Shown: positions 7,919-15,503 of the stretch, piece after piece
How the letters are laid out: each line of letters begins with the position of its first letter
Position numbering within the stretch: position 1 is the first letter of the stretch
Assembly: GCA_022794295.1 (NCBI GenBank)
Contig: JAAWEO010000017.1
Span: 1 to 20,245, forward strand
DNA: 20,245 bases
From: Angelakisella sp.
GTDB taxonomy: Bacteria; Bacillota; Clostridia; Oscillospirales; Ruminococcaceae
Direction: 5' to 3'
Notes under the pieces: model-generated
What the model saw: only the letters and a program-made list of their open reading frames with translations
Database searches by the model: none
What the model was told of the DNA's origin: nothing
Position numbers and translations under genes: made by a program

Positions 7919-8905
7919 CTACCGCTTCTTTTCCATCTGGCGCAGAAAGCGAATGTCCTTCCCCGCAAAGCTGAGGCTGGTGCACCCGCAGAGGATGCGG
8001 CTGGCGATGCGCTCGTTGTAGGCGGCGGCCAGTTGCTCCAGGGTCAGGTTGGTGCTTAAAATCACCGGCAGCCCCGCCGTGATGCGGTCGTTGAGGATGT
8101 TGTACAGCACCGACTGGGAGAAGGCGGTGGAAAACTCCGCCCCCAGATCGTCAATGACCAGCAGGTCGCACCGGGGGGCCATGCGGACGAATTCCAGGTC
8201 CTCGGGGGTGGGACTGCGGTCAAAGCGCACCCGCTCGTACCGGTCGATAATGGACTGGGCCGAGGCGTACAGCACCGCTGCCCCCTGCCGCGCGGTCTGG
8301 CCGGCAATGGCCAGGGAAAGGTGGGTCTTGCCCAGCCCCGTCCGCCCCAGAAAGAGAAGGCTTTCGCTTTTGGGGCCGAAGCCGCCGGCGTAGTCCCGGC
8401 ACCGCTGGAGGATGGCGGCCATGGCTTTTCTGGGGGAGCGGCCGCTTTGGTCCGGGGTGTCAGGGTAGTAATTCAGGTCGAAGGTTTCAAAGGTGGAGCG
8501 GCCATCCATGACGGCGGAGGGCAGCCCCCGGCAGCTCTCTGTCCGGAGGAGGGCCTCCGCGCACTGGCACCGCTTCCCCTCCACCGTGCCGGTGTCCTTG
8601 CAAAGGGGACAGGTGTATCTGGGCTCCAGAATGTCCCGGGGGATGCCCAGCCGGTCCAGGAGAGCCCACCGTTCCTCCTGGATGGCGCGGATCTCCCCCA
8701 TGACTCGCTCCGGCTCCCCGGGATCGCCGGAAAGAGCCGCCAGGGCGATGCTCCTGGTCAGCTCCCGCAGGCGGTGGTCGTACTCCCGGAATCGGGGCGA
8801 CTGGCTGTAAAGGGCGGTCTGCCGCTCCGATGCCTGGCGGAGGGCGTCCTGGCGCCGCTGGCGGAGGGCGGTGTTCACCGCCTCCAGGGTTTTTTTGGAA
8901 TACAT
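7919..8905 (-). CDS. DnaC/DnaI-like ATP-binding helicase loader
   Basis: 328 residues. A helical N-terminal half carries a probable zinc site (C99, C102, C113, C115), followed by an AAA+ domain with Walker A GRTGLGKTHL (K193, T194), Walker B LLVIDDLGAE (D252, D253), a sensor-like ILSTNL and a C-terminal R-I-x-S-R-I run. Proteins of this type load the replicative helicase DnaB/DnaC onto DNA at the origin or at stalled forks. ATG 8905 follows GGAGG by about 7 bases, and only three bases separate it from the stop of the DnaD-domain gene ahead. The order matches the B. subtilis dnaB-dnaI pair, so it is probably the DnaI equivalent. A phage DnaC is an alternative, but no phage genes are nearby. 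Confidence 0.88.
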   Translation of the reverse strand: MYSKKTLEAVNTALRQRRQDALRQASERQTALYSQSPRFREYDHRLRELTRSIALAALSGDPGEPERVMGEIRAIQEERWALLDRLGIPRDILEPRYTCPLCKDTGTVEGKRCQCAEALLRTESCRGLPSAVMDGRSTFETFDLNYYPDTPDQSGRSPRKAMAAILQRCRDYAGGFGPKSESLLFLGRTGLGKTHLSLAIAGQTARQGAAVLYASAQSIIDRYERVRFDRSPTPEDLEFVRMAPRCDLLVIDDLGAEFSTAFSQSVLYNILNDRITAGLPVILSTNLTLEQLAAAYNERIASRILCGCTSLSFAGKDIRFLRQMEKKR

Positions 8906-8908
8906 GGC

Positions 8909-9940
8909 TTATCCTCCGGAGTTCTCCTCCATCAGCCGCCGGATCTCCGAAAGATCAAAGGAGCTTTCCGGCGGTGCTGTCTTTTCCTTGGCCTGCGCCC
9001 GGGAACCGCTTTCCATCTCCGCCACCGCCTGCTCCGGGGTTGCCACCCCCTTTTCCTTCCAGCGGTTCAGGATGCGGTTCAGGTAGGGGAAGGCCGCCTT
9101 GCCGGTGTTGTCCACCGTCCGGTCAAAGGCCAGGCGGATGATCTCCTCCCCGTACTCCAGGTCGGTGAACCAGTGCTCGATGTAGTCCTTTTCCTTGGCG
9201 GAAAGGTTCCGGTCCCGGATGCCGAACAGCTCCCGGATCTTTCCCTCGTTCCCCTGGCGGCGGGCCAGCCGCCGGATCTCCGCCTCGGCGGCGTCGTAGG
9301 TGTCGATGCCCTTTTCCACCCAGCCGGTGACCAGGCGCTCGATTTGGCGGATGCTGTCCTTCTGCCGCTCCCGGCTGTACTGGGCCGCCAGCAGCAGGTA
9401 ACTGGAGGAAAGGCGCAGGCCGCTGTGCAGGTAAAGGAACCCCTCGGTCTCGTAGGGGGTCAGGGGGCGGCTGAGGACCTCCTGGAGGGCTTCCAGTAGC
9501 TGGGGGATCTCCGGGTTTTCCCGGATCAGCTGGTTCTGCTGGCTGGGAGTCAGCTTTCCCCGGGCGTGCAGGGTGGTGATCCGCTGCCCCTCCACCACCC
9601 GCTCCTCCCGCACAGGGGCCGGAGGGGCCGCCTTGGCCGGGAGCTCCCCCCCGGCGGGGGCCGCCTCCGCCTTTGGCGGGGCCTGGGGCAGGGGAGAGCC
9701 TCCGGGGGCAAAGATCCCCGCCTCCCGCCAGTAGTCCAGGCAGTCCGACGCCTCCGCCGGGGTGATCCCCAGCCGCTTGGCGGCGCCCTCCAGGTCCACC
9801 GGGCTTTTCCCCTCCCGAAGGGCCAGCAGCAGGACCTTCAGCTGGGTGCCGGTGCACAGCTTCAGGTGGCGGTCGGCAACGGCGCAGGGCACCGGGAAGA
9901 TGCTTCCCCAGATGCCGAAATCAATGTTAAAATCTGTCAT
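8909..9940 (-). CDS. DnaD-domain replication initiation protein
   Basis: 343 residues from ATG 9940, preferred because GAGG lies just upstream; an in-frame GTG/ATG at 9955/9952 has no ribosome binding site. The N-terminal 80 residues look like a winged-helix domain (VLLLALREG, KRLGITPAEA). An Ala/Pro-rich linker (about 80-112) is followed by two DnaD-like helical segments (about 145-220 and 235-305), the second ending in the typical YLNRILNRWKEKGV. DnaD/DnaB proteins remodel origin DNA and recruit the helicase-loader complex. With the loader gene directly behind, this unit probably does the work of B. subtilis DnaD/DnaB plus DnaI. The linker is more Ala/Pro-rich than usual, in keeping with the GC content. 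The family is clear; which paralogue it equals is inference. Confidence 0.88.
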   Translation of the reverse strand: MTDFNIDFGIWGSIFPVPCAVADRHLKLCTGTQLKVLLLALREGKSPVDLEGAAKRLGITPAEASDCLDYWREAGIFAPGGSPLPQAPPKAEAAPAGGELPAKAAPPAPVREERVVEGQRITTLHARGKLTPSQQNQLIRENPEIPQLLEALQEVLSRPLTPYETEGFLYLHSGLRLSSSYLLLAAQYSRERQKDSIRQIERLVTGWVEKGIDTYDAAEAEIRRLARRQGNEGKIRELFGIRDRNLSAKEKDYIEHWFTDLEYGEEIIRLAFDRTVDNTGKAAFPYLNRILNRWKEKGVATPEQAVAEMESGSRAQAKEKTAPPESSFDLSEIRRLMEENSGG

Positions 9941-9978
9941 AATACCTCGCATCACAAAGGGCCGGTAATGTTTACGCC

Positions 9979-9989
9979 CTTATACTATA
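9979..9989 (-). promoter_or_regulatory. Possible -10 region for the dnaD-like operon
   Basis: An AT-rich patch reads TATAGTATAAG on the minus strand, about 40 bases before ATG 9940. No convincing -35 accompanies it (the best upstream hexamers are poor), so only the -10 is proposed. It is back-to-back with the promoter at 10043-10072. Confidence 0.35.
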
Positions 9990-10042
9990 CTACATTTTTC
10001 GGAAAATTGGTAGTGGATTTCTGGTTTTCTCTTGGGAACATC

Positions 10043-10072
10043 TTGCGCTGGCGGCGGGTTTTGGTGTATAAT
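10043..10072 (+). promoter_or_regulatory. Sigma-A-type promoter of the TSCPD gene unit
   Basis: TTGCGC (10043-10048) and a perfect TATAAT (10067-10072) are 18 bases apart. Transcription would begin near 10079, about 48 bases ahead of GTG 10127. Confidence 0.7.
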
Positions 10073-10126
10073 ATTGAAAAATTGATATTTTGACTGTGGA
10101 AAAGGAGGAGCGGTCCCCGAAAGGCG

Positions 10127-10402
10127 GTGCCGCAAAAAACATTTATGGAAATCAATTTAAAGCCCAAAGGGGTCTGCGCCCGTTCCATCAGCCTGGAGGT
10201 AGAGGACGGGATCGTGCACAATGTCCGCTTTTTCGGGGGCTGCCCCGGCAACACCATGGGTCTTTCCAAGGTGCTGGAGGGGATGGAGGCCCAGGAGGTG
10301 GTGCGCCGCCTGAAGGGTGTGCGCTGCCTTTTTAAGCCCACCTCCTGCCCGGATCAGCTGGCCTGCGGCCTGGAGGAGGCCCTGGCTGCCCAACAGAAGT
10401 AA
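10127..10402 (+). CDS. TSCPD-domain protein (TIGR03905-like)
   Basis: 91 residues from GTG 10127, or 85 from ATG 10145. The family begins shortly before a K-x-K-G-V-C motif, which suits ATG 10145 (MEINLKPKGVC), but neither start has a well placed ribosome binding site: AGGAGG lies near 10103-10108. Conserved features are GVCARSI, a VRFFGGCPGNTMGL loop and TSCPDQLA, with three cysteines in those motifs. The TSCPD domain also occurs at the C-terminus of B12-dependent ribonucleotide reductases; the free-standing small form has no established function. It is the first gene of a two-gene unit with the unknown 175-residue protein. Confidence 0.85.
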   Translation: MPQKTFMEINLKPKGVCARSISLEVEDGIVHNVRFFGGCPGNTMGLSKVLEGMEAQEVVRRLKGVRCLFKPTSCPDQLACGLEEALAAQQK

Positions 10403-10437
10403 CGAGCCCCCTTTTTGGGGGAGAAGGAGCGTGCCGG

Positions 10438-10965
10438 ATGTTCCAAACAGATGATGACATGAAGATCTACGAGGGGGAGCCCGCCCCGCCGGAGAGAACA
10501 CCGGGGGAGGAATCCGCCCGGCAGTATGTCGCCCACCGGGAAAACGGAAACCTGGAAAAGACCCGCCAGCTGGGGGAGCTTCTGGCCCAGACCCTGGTGG
10601 GGGATTCCGGCCGTTTGTCCGGCGGCCCCGATTACCATCAAAAGCTGGTGCTCCTTTCCTTCCTGGTATCGGATGAACTGGAGGCCGGCCTTACCGATGG
10701 CATTTTGCTGAAGTCCGCCGCCGCGGCGTTCCGCAACAGGGTGGAGGAGCTCAGCCCGGAGATCTTTGCCATTATCACCGATTCCACCGCCTTTACCCTG
10801 TACATCCTCCACGACCGCAAATCGGGGGACGAGGAGTGCGGCAGGGTGCTGGCGGAGCTTTGCGAGCGGGACGGGGACGAGGACCTGATCCGGGAGGGGA
10901 ACGCCCTGGCGAAGGAGTACCGTGCCCTTTTCTCCGGCATTATCCAAAGCTACACCTTCCAATAA
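10438..10965 (+). CDS. Uncharacterised 175-residue protein
   Basis: Not recognised. ATG 10438 follows AAGGAG by 8 bases, a good ribosome binding site. The first 30 residues are acidic and Pro/Glu-rich; the rest is predicted mainly alpha-helical and soluble, with no signal peptide, membrane segment or metal-binding cluster. Its middle (LVLLSFLVSDELEAGL, then LSPEIFAIITDSTAFTLYIL) looks like a packed helical domain, and the C-terminal part is highly charged. It follows the TSCPD gene after 35 bases and ends at a strong terminator, so the two share a transcript. Codon use matches the neighbours. It is likely a lineage-restricted conserved protein; no function is proposed. Confidence 0.75.
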   Translation: MFQTDDDMKIYEGEPAPPERTPGEESARQYVAHRENGNLEKTRQLGELLAQTLVGDSGRLSGGPDYHQKLVLLSFLVSDELEAGLTDGILLKSAAAAFRNRVEELSPEIFAIITDSTAFTLYILHDRKSGDEECGRVLAELCERDGDEDLIREGNALAKEYRALFSGIIQSYTFQ

Positions 10966-10982
10966 CAAAGACAGAACGCCCG

Positions 10983-11017
10983 CCGGCTCTTTCCTGTTTC
11001 GGGAAAGAGCCGGTTTT
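10983..11017 (+). terminator. Strong Rho-independent terminator
   Basis: A perfect 12-base stem, CCGGCTCTTTCC (10983-10994) with GGAAAGAGCCGG (11002-11013), around a 7-base loop and followed by TTTT. It ends the TSCPD/unknown gene unit. Confidence 0.92.
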
Positions 11018-11035
11018 ATCCGGCGGCAGAAAGAG

Positions 11036-11464
11036 GTGCTTGTTACGAGCTATTTTCTCCTTCTTCTGGGCGGGGCCTGCCAGGGCCTGATGGTAAGCAT
11101 TGACGGCATCCTGGCAGACAGCCTTTCCCTGTTCGAGGTTTGTTTTTTTGTCCATGCCATTGGGGCGGTGGTGCTCCTTCTGTACATCCTGGTCCGGGGC
11201 GGCGGCAGGGTCCGCCTGGCGGGGGCGCCGCCCTATGTCTACCTTGTGGGCTTTCTGGGGGTGGCCCTGGTGGTGAGCAGCAGCTTTTGCTCCAACCGGA
11301 TGGGTGCGGCCCTTACTATGGCGGTGTCAGTGGCGGGGCAGATGGCGGCCTCCGCCCTGGTGGACCACTACGGTCTTTTCGGCGTTCCGGTGATCCGCTG
11401 GAGCTGGCGGAGGCTTCCCCCCTGTCTGCTGATCCTGGGGGGGCTGGCCCTGATGCTGTGGTAA
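11036..11464 (+). CDS. YdcZ-family (DUF606) half-size DMT transporter subunit A
   Basis: 142 residues if GTG 11036 is the start; it reads into MLVTSYFLLLLGG, the expected beginning of a YdcZ protein. An ATG at 10922 in frame would run back through the terminator and the previous gene, so it is rejected. The ribosome binding site (AAGAGG) is badly spaced, leaving the start uncertain. Five hydrophobic helices are visible: about 5-23, 29-48, 60-80, 85-105 and 120-140. YdcZ proteins belong to the drug/metabolite transporter superfamily and are about 140-150 residues; substrates are mostly unknown. An adjacent second copy suggests the two form a heterodimer in the cytoplasmic membrane. Confidence 0.83.
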   Translation: MLVTSYFLLLLGGACQGLMVSIDGILADSLSLFEVCFFVHAIGAVVLLLYILVRGGGRVRLAGAPPYVYLVGFLGVALVVSSSFCSNRMGAALTMAVSVAGQMAASALVDHYGLFGVPVIRWSWRRLPPCLLILGGLALMLW

Positions 11465-11475
11465 GGAGAGAAAAA

Positions 11476-11937
11476 ATGGCTTTTTTGGTAACAGTGGCCC
11501 TGCTCAACGGGGCGGTGAATATCATTAACAAAATGGTGAACGTTGTGGCCAAGCAGTCCCTGGGGATGGCAAACGGCACCCTGATCAACTACCTGGAGGC
11601 TACCCTTATCGCCTTGGCTCTGGCCTTTCTGGTGGGGGACCGGCACCTGCTGGATCCCGGTTACCTGGGGAGCATCCCCTTGGTGTACTATCTGGGCGGG
11701 TTCTTCGGGCTTGCCGCCATGGTGCTTACCATCCGGGGGATGGAAAAGGTGCCGGTGGCGGTTTCTGCCGTGGTGATCCTGGCCGGGCAGCTGCTGGCCG
11801 GGTTTGTGATGGATACTCTGGCGGGCCGCGTGGGCCCCAAGGAGCTTTTGGGACTCTGCCTGGTGGGTGCCGGTGTTTGGTGGAACAACCGCCAAAGCCA
11901 GGCCGCCCGGCCCCCGGAGGGGGAGGCAGCAGCCTGA
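11476..11937 (+). CDS. YdcZ-family (DUF606) half-size DMT transporter subunit B
   Basis: 153 residues from ATG 11476, with GGAG 7 bases before it that overlaps the end of the upstream gene region. Five hydrophobic helices fit the YdcZ fold; the conserved asparagine/glycine-rich start (LNGAVNIINKMVN, then GMANGTLINYLEA) and the GMEKVPVAVSAVVILAGQLLAGFVMD run are typical. The tail after residue 138 is soluble and Ala/Glu-rich. It lies 11 bases behind subunit A and differs from it in sequence, so this is an old pair and not a recent duplication. Family call is good; the transported compound is unknown. Confidence 0.87.
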   Translation: MAFLVTVALLNGAVNIINKMVNVVAKQSLGMANGTLINYLEATLIALALAFLVGDRHLLDPGYLGSIPLVYYLGGFFGLAAMVLTIRGMEKVPVAVSAVVILAGQLLAGFVMDTLAGRVGPKELLGLCLVGAGVWWNNRQSQAARPPEGEAAA

Positions 11938-11986
11938 AAGAACGGCCGCCCTGCTGCCGGGGTCCGGAGCCCGCCATAATCATTAC

Positions 11987-12020
11987 AAGGAGCAGCAGCT
12001 CAAAAATGCTGCTCCTTCTT
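11987..12020 (+). terminator. Rho-independent terminator after the YdcZ pair
   Basis: A perfect 11-base stem, AAGGAGCAGCA (11987-11997) with TGCTGCTCCTT (12007-12017), around GCTCAAAAA, followed by a weak pyrimidine tract CTTCTTG. Confidence 0.85.
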
Positions 12021-12021
12021 C

Positions 12022-12050
12022 TTGAGCCCCGCCGCCATCTATGCTATACT
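12022..12050 (+). promoter_or_regulatory. Sigma-A-type promoter of pcrA
   Basis: TTGAGC (12022-12027) and TATACT (12045-12050) are 17 bases apart, with TGC directly before the -10 (extended -10). Transcription would start near 12057, giving a leader of about 124 bases in which no known riboswitch was recognised. Confidence 0.75.
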
Positions 12051-12180
12051 ATTGGGGCGTGACCCTAATTCAGAAAACTCCACGGAACGCGGTCCTGTCA
12101 GGTTCTGTAAAAACCATCTATCCGTCTCTGGGAGCTTCTGAAAGTTTTTATAAAACCCATAACAGAAAAAGGAGTGCCAT

Positions 12181-14520
12181 ATGACAGAAAACCAGCGGCA
12201 GGAGTTCCTGTCCCTGAAAGAACAGATCCTGGACAGGAGCCTGGGAAACCTGAACGAGATGCAGCGCCTGGCCGCCCGGACCCTCACCGGTCCGGTGCTG
12301 ATCCTGGCCGGTGCCGGCAGCGGCAAAACCACCGTCCTGATCCGGCGCATCGCCAACCTTCTGCGGTTTGGTCTTGCCTGCGAAAAGGACCGGGTCCCCG
12401 ACCTTTCGGAGGAGGAGCTGGATATCCTCCGCCGGTGCGCCGCCGATGGCTCCTGTGCCGAAACCGCCGCCGGTATTTTGGCCGTGGACCGCCCCCGCCC
12501 CTGGAATGTTCTTGCCATCACCTTTACCAACAAGGCCGCCGGGGAGCTGCGGGCCCGGCTCCAGGACCTTTTGGGAGAAACGGGCCGGGATGTAAACGCC
12601 GCCACCTTCCACTCCGCCTGTGTGCGCATCCTCCGCAGCGAGATCACCGCCCTGGGCTATCAAAGCAGCTTTACCATCTACGACACCGACGACAGCATCC
12701 GGGTGCTGAAGGAGTGCCTTGCCGACCTGCGCCTGGACGAAAAGAGCTTTTCCCCCAAGGCCATGATGGGCATAATTTCCTCCGCAAAGGATAAGCTGTG
12801 GTCCCCCCAGGACCTGGAAACAAGGATGGGGGACAACTACCTGTACCAAACCGCCGCCAAGGTCTACAAAAAGTACCAGGATAAGCTTCGGGCTGCCTCC
12901 GCCGTGGATTTTGACGACATCATCCTGCTGACGGTGAAGCTCTTTCAGAGGTTCCCCGACGTCCTGGAAAAGTACCGCAGGCGGTACCGGTATATTATGG
13001 TGGACGAGTACCAGGACACCAACCACGCCCAGTACCTGCTGGTCAGCCTTCTGGCAGGGGGGCACCAGAACCTTTGCGTGGTGGGGGACGACGACCAGAG
13101 CATCTACAAATTCCGGGGGGCCACCATCGAGAATATCCTCTCCTTCGAGGAGCAGTTTCCCTCCGCCCGGGTCATCCGCCTGGAGGAAAACTACCGCTGT
13201 ACCACCCGCATCCTGGATGCCGCCAATGGGGTCATCGCCAACAACCTCCAGCGAAAGGGCAAGACCCTCTGGACCCAAAACCCCCAGGGGGAGAAGATCA
13301 CCCTTTACCGGGGTGGGGACGAGCAGCGGGAGGCCGCCTTTATTGCCGATACCATCCAGAAGGCGGTAAAGGAGACGGGGCGCAAGTACGGGGACCACGC
13401 CATCCTCTACCGGATGAATGCCCAGTCCAACTCCATCGAGCAGGCCTTTATCCGCTGGGGGATCCCCTACCGGGTGGTGGGGGGCGTCCGATTTTTCGAG
13501 CGCAAGGAGATCAAGGACGTGCTGGCCTACCTCAGCGTTATCAATAACCCTGACGACACCCTTCGCCTGCGGCGGATCATCAACGAGCCCAAGCGGGGGA
13601 TTGGGGAGGCCACTGTCAGCACTGCCTTGGAGATCGGGGAGACCCTGGGCATCCCCCTCTATGAGGTGCTTTCCACCGCCGGGGAGTACGCCCCCCTGGG
13701 GAAGAAGGCGGAGGCCCTGGAAAGGTTTGCCGCCATGATAGAGGGCCTTCGGGAGCGGGCCGGGGAGGAGCCCCTGGAGGAGCTGCTGGACGCCCTGCTG
13801 GAGGAAAGCGGCTACACCCGGGCCCTGGAGCTGAAAAACGACTTTGAGAGCCGGGGCCGCCTGGAAAATGTGGAGGAGCTGAAGACCACCGTCCTCAAGT
13901 ATACCCAGGAGACCCAGGACCCCAGCCTTTCCGGTTTTTTGGAGGAGATCGCCCTTTACACCGACCTGGACAGCTACGATCCGGAGGACGACGCTGTGGT
14001 GATGATGACCCTCCACTCCGCCAAGGGGCTGGAGTTCCCGGTGGTATTCATCGCCGGGGCGGAGGAAGGGATCTTCCCTGGGGTGAACGCCATGATGAAT
14101 CCCGGGGAGATCGAGGAGGAGCGGCGGCTGGCCTATGTGGGCATCACCCGGGCCCGGGAACGCCTTTACCTGACCACTGCCGCCCAGCGGATGATCTTCG
14201 GCCGAACCGCCTACAACCGCCCCTCCCGCTTTGCCGGGGAGATCCCCAAGGACCTTCTGGAGGTGGAGGACGAAACGGTCCGCCACTATACCGCCCCTGC
14301 GCCGCGGCCCCAGGCCGCCCCCAAGCGCCCCCTGACCCAGCGCACCGCCCCGGCGGCCTTCGACCTGAAGGTGGGGGAGCAGGTGAAGCACCGGGTCTTT
14401 GGCATAGGGACCATTCTGTCCATCACCCCCATGGGAGGGGACCATATGGTGGAGGTGGCCTTTGAGAAGGCGGGGACCAAGCGGATCATGGCGGCCTTTG
14501 CCAAGCTGGAAAGGACCTGA
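12181..14520 (+). CDS. pcrA: ATP-dependent 3'-5' DNA helicase PcrA/UvrD
   Basis: 779 residues, close to the usual 720-780 for PcrA. ATG 12181 has GGAG 6 bases upstream. All superfamily 1A motifs are present in order: Q motif LNEMQRLA, Walker A AGAGSGKT (K49), Ia AITFTNKAA, II VDEYQDTN (274-281), III VGDDDQSIYKFRGA, IV EENYR, V LHSAKGLEF and VI YVGITRARERL. The C-terminal VKHRVFGIGTI is the Tudor-like tail that binds RNA polymerase in PcrA. The helicase works in nucleotide-excision repair, replication restart and clearing of transcription-replication conflicts. Odd: about 45 extra residues (63-107) with three cysteines lie between motifs I and Ia. It has its own promoter and leads a plus-strand run of genes. 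Confidence 0.96.
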   Translation: MTENQRQEFLSLKEQILDRSLGNLNEMQRLAARTLTGPVLILAGAGSGKTTVLIRRIANLLRFGLACEKDRVPDLSEEELDILRRCAADGSCAETAAGILAVDRPRPWNVLAITFTNKAAGELRARLQDLLGETGRDVNAATFHSACVRILRSEITALGYQSSFTIYDTDDSIRVLKECLADLRLDEKSFSPKAMMGIISSAKDKLWSPQDLETRMGDNYLYQTAAKVYKKYQDKLRAASAVDFDDIILLTVKLFQRFPDVLEKYRRRYRYIMVDEYQDTNHAQYLLVSLLAGGHQNLCVVGDDDQSIYKFRGATIENILSFEEQFPSARVIRLEENYRCTTRILDAANGVIANNLQRKGKTLWTQNPQGEKITLYRGGDEQREAAFIADTIQKAVKETGRKYGDHAILYRMNAQSNSIEQAFIRWGIPYRVVGGVRFFERKEIKDVLAYLSVINNPDDTLRLRRIINEPKRGIGEATVSTALEIGETLGIPLYEVLSTAGEYAPLGKKAEALERFAAMIEGLRERAGEEPLEELLDALLEESGYTRALELKNDFESRGRLENVEELKTTVLKYTQETQDPSLSGFLEEIALYTDLDSYDPEDDAVVMMTLHSAKGLEFPVVFIAGAEEGIFPGVNAMMNPGEIEEERRLAYVGITRARERLYLTTAAQRMIFGRTAYNRPSRFAGEIPKDLLEVEDETVRHYTAPAPRPQAAPKRPLTQRTAPAAFDLKVGEQVKHRVFGIGTILSITPMGGDHMVEVAFEKAGTKRIMAAFAKLERT

Positions 14521-14606
14521 CCAGTGGCCGTCAGAAAAAGAAGGGCTCGCTGAAGGGGCAGACCCGTTATTTTTTGAGAGAACAAGAGAACAGGAGAGAC
14601 CGCATC

Positions 14607-15245
14607 ATGAGCGAAAGAGACAAACTGCACACCGGGGAGCTGTTCCTCCCCATGGATCCCGCCATTCTGGAGGAGCAGCAGGCCCGCCAGGATCTGCTGT
14701 GGGAGTATAACCAGACCAAGCCCTCCCAGCAAAAGGAGCGCACCATGCTGCTGCAAAAGATGCTGGCCGAATGTGGGGAGGATGTTTATATCGAGGCCCC
14801 CTTCTACGCCAACTGGGGCGGCTTCCACTGCCATTTCGGCAAGGGTGTTTATGCCAACTACCACCTGACCTGTGTGGACGACACCCATATTTACGTGGGG
14901 GACTACACCATGTTCGGCCCAAATGTCACAGTAGCCACGGCGGGGCACCCTATTCTGCCGGAGCTGCGGGAAAAGGGCTACCAGTACAATATGCCGGTGC
15001 GCATCGGCAAGCGGTGCTGGATCGGTGCCGGGGTGCTGATCATGCCCGGGGTAGCCATCGGGGACGACACCGTCATCGGGGCAGGAAGCGTCGTCACCAA
15101 GGATATCCCCTCTGGGGTGGTGGCGGTGGGCAACCCCTGCCGGATCCTCCGGGAGGTGGGGGAGAAGGACCGGGAATTCTACTGGAAGGACCGGAGGATC
15201 GAGGACCTGAAGGAGCTGCTGAAACGGGAAGTCCCCAATGGCTGA
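14607..15245 (+). CDS. Maltose/galactoside-type O-acetyltransferase (left-handed beta-helix)
   Basis: 212 residues from ATG 14607, with AGGAG 10 bases upstream; an in-frame ATG at 14574 adds 11 residues without a binding site. The N-terminal helical segment (GELFLPMDPAILEEQQARQDLLWEYN) is that of maltose acetyltransferases, then comes the hexapeptide-repeat coil (about 55-190). The catalytic histidine is H114 in TAGHP, matching H115 of LacA, and IGKRCWIGAGVLIMPGVAIG and GAGSVVTKDIP are standard family runs. It moves an acetyl group from acetyl-CoA to a sugar hydroxyl; the true acceptor is unknown. It overlaps the next gene by 8 bases. Confidence 0.92.
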   Translation: MSERDKLHTGELFLPMDPAILEEQQARQDLLWEYNQTKPSQQKERTMLLQKMLAECGEDVYIEAPFYANWGGFHCHFGKGVYANYHLTCVDDTHIYVGDYTMFGPNVTVATAGHPILPELREKGYQYNMPVRIGKRCWIGAGVLIMPGVAIGDDTVIGAGSVVTKDIPSGVVAVGNPCRILREVGEKDREFYWKDRRIEDLKELLKREVPNG

Positions 15246-15486
15246 CCTGAAGACCCTGGGCCTGGGAAAAACGATGGAACAGAAGCTCCGCTCGGTGGGC
15301 ATCGCCACGGCGGAACAGCTGTGGGAAACCGGCAGCCGGGAGGCGGTCCTTCGCCTCAAGGAAAAATACCCCGGTACCTGTGTGGTCATCCTCTACCACC
15401 TGGAGGCCGCTCTGCGGGGCGTGCCCCTAAAGGCGCTGGACCCGGAGAGAAAGGCGGAGCTGAAGGACTGGTTTTGCCAGCTGTAG
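15238..15486 (+). CDS. TfoX C-terminal domain (TfoX_C) protein
   Basis: 82 residues, ATG inside the end of the acetyltransferase gene. The sequence LGLGKTMEQKLRSVGIATAEQLWETGSREA with YHLEAALRG is the TfoX_C fold, a helix-hairpin-helix-like module. In Sxy/TfoX of gamma-proteobacteria this domain follows an N-terminal one and the protein switches on competence genes; stand-alone TfoX_C proteins are common in Firmicutes and their role is not known. No competence gene is nearby. The family call is good; a regulatory role here would be a guess. Confidence 0.87.
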   Translation: MADLKTLGLGKTMEQKLRSVGIATAEQLWETGSREAVLRLKEKYPGTCVVILYHLEAALRGVPLKALDPERKAELKDWFCQL

Positions 15487-15503
15487 AAAAGGAGATAATC
15501 ACA

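Noticed and set aside
8909..9955. Phage or mobile-element origin for the DnaD and DnaC-like genes
   Set aside because: The pair matches the chromosomal dnaB-dnaI order, has host-like composition, and no integrase, terminase or structural phage gene is present.
12148..14445. A 765-codon open frame on the minus strand opposite pcrA
   Set aside because: It is antisense to a gene with all helicase motifs, is composed of Gly/Val/Leu/His-rich low-information sequence, and has no ribosome binding site. Long antisense frames are expected at this GC content.
14521..14606. A terminator or promoter between pcrA and the acetyltransferase
   Set aside because: A T-run (14571-14576) is present but no convincing stem precedes it, and no -35/-10 pair with proper spacing was found, so neither was annotated.
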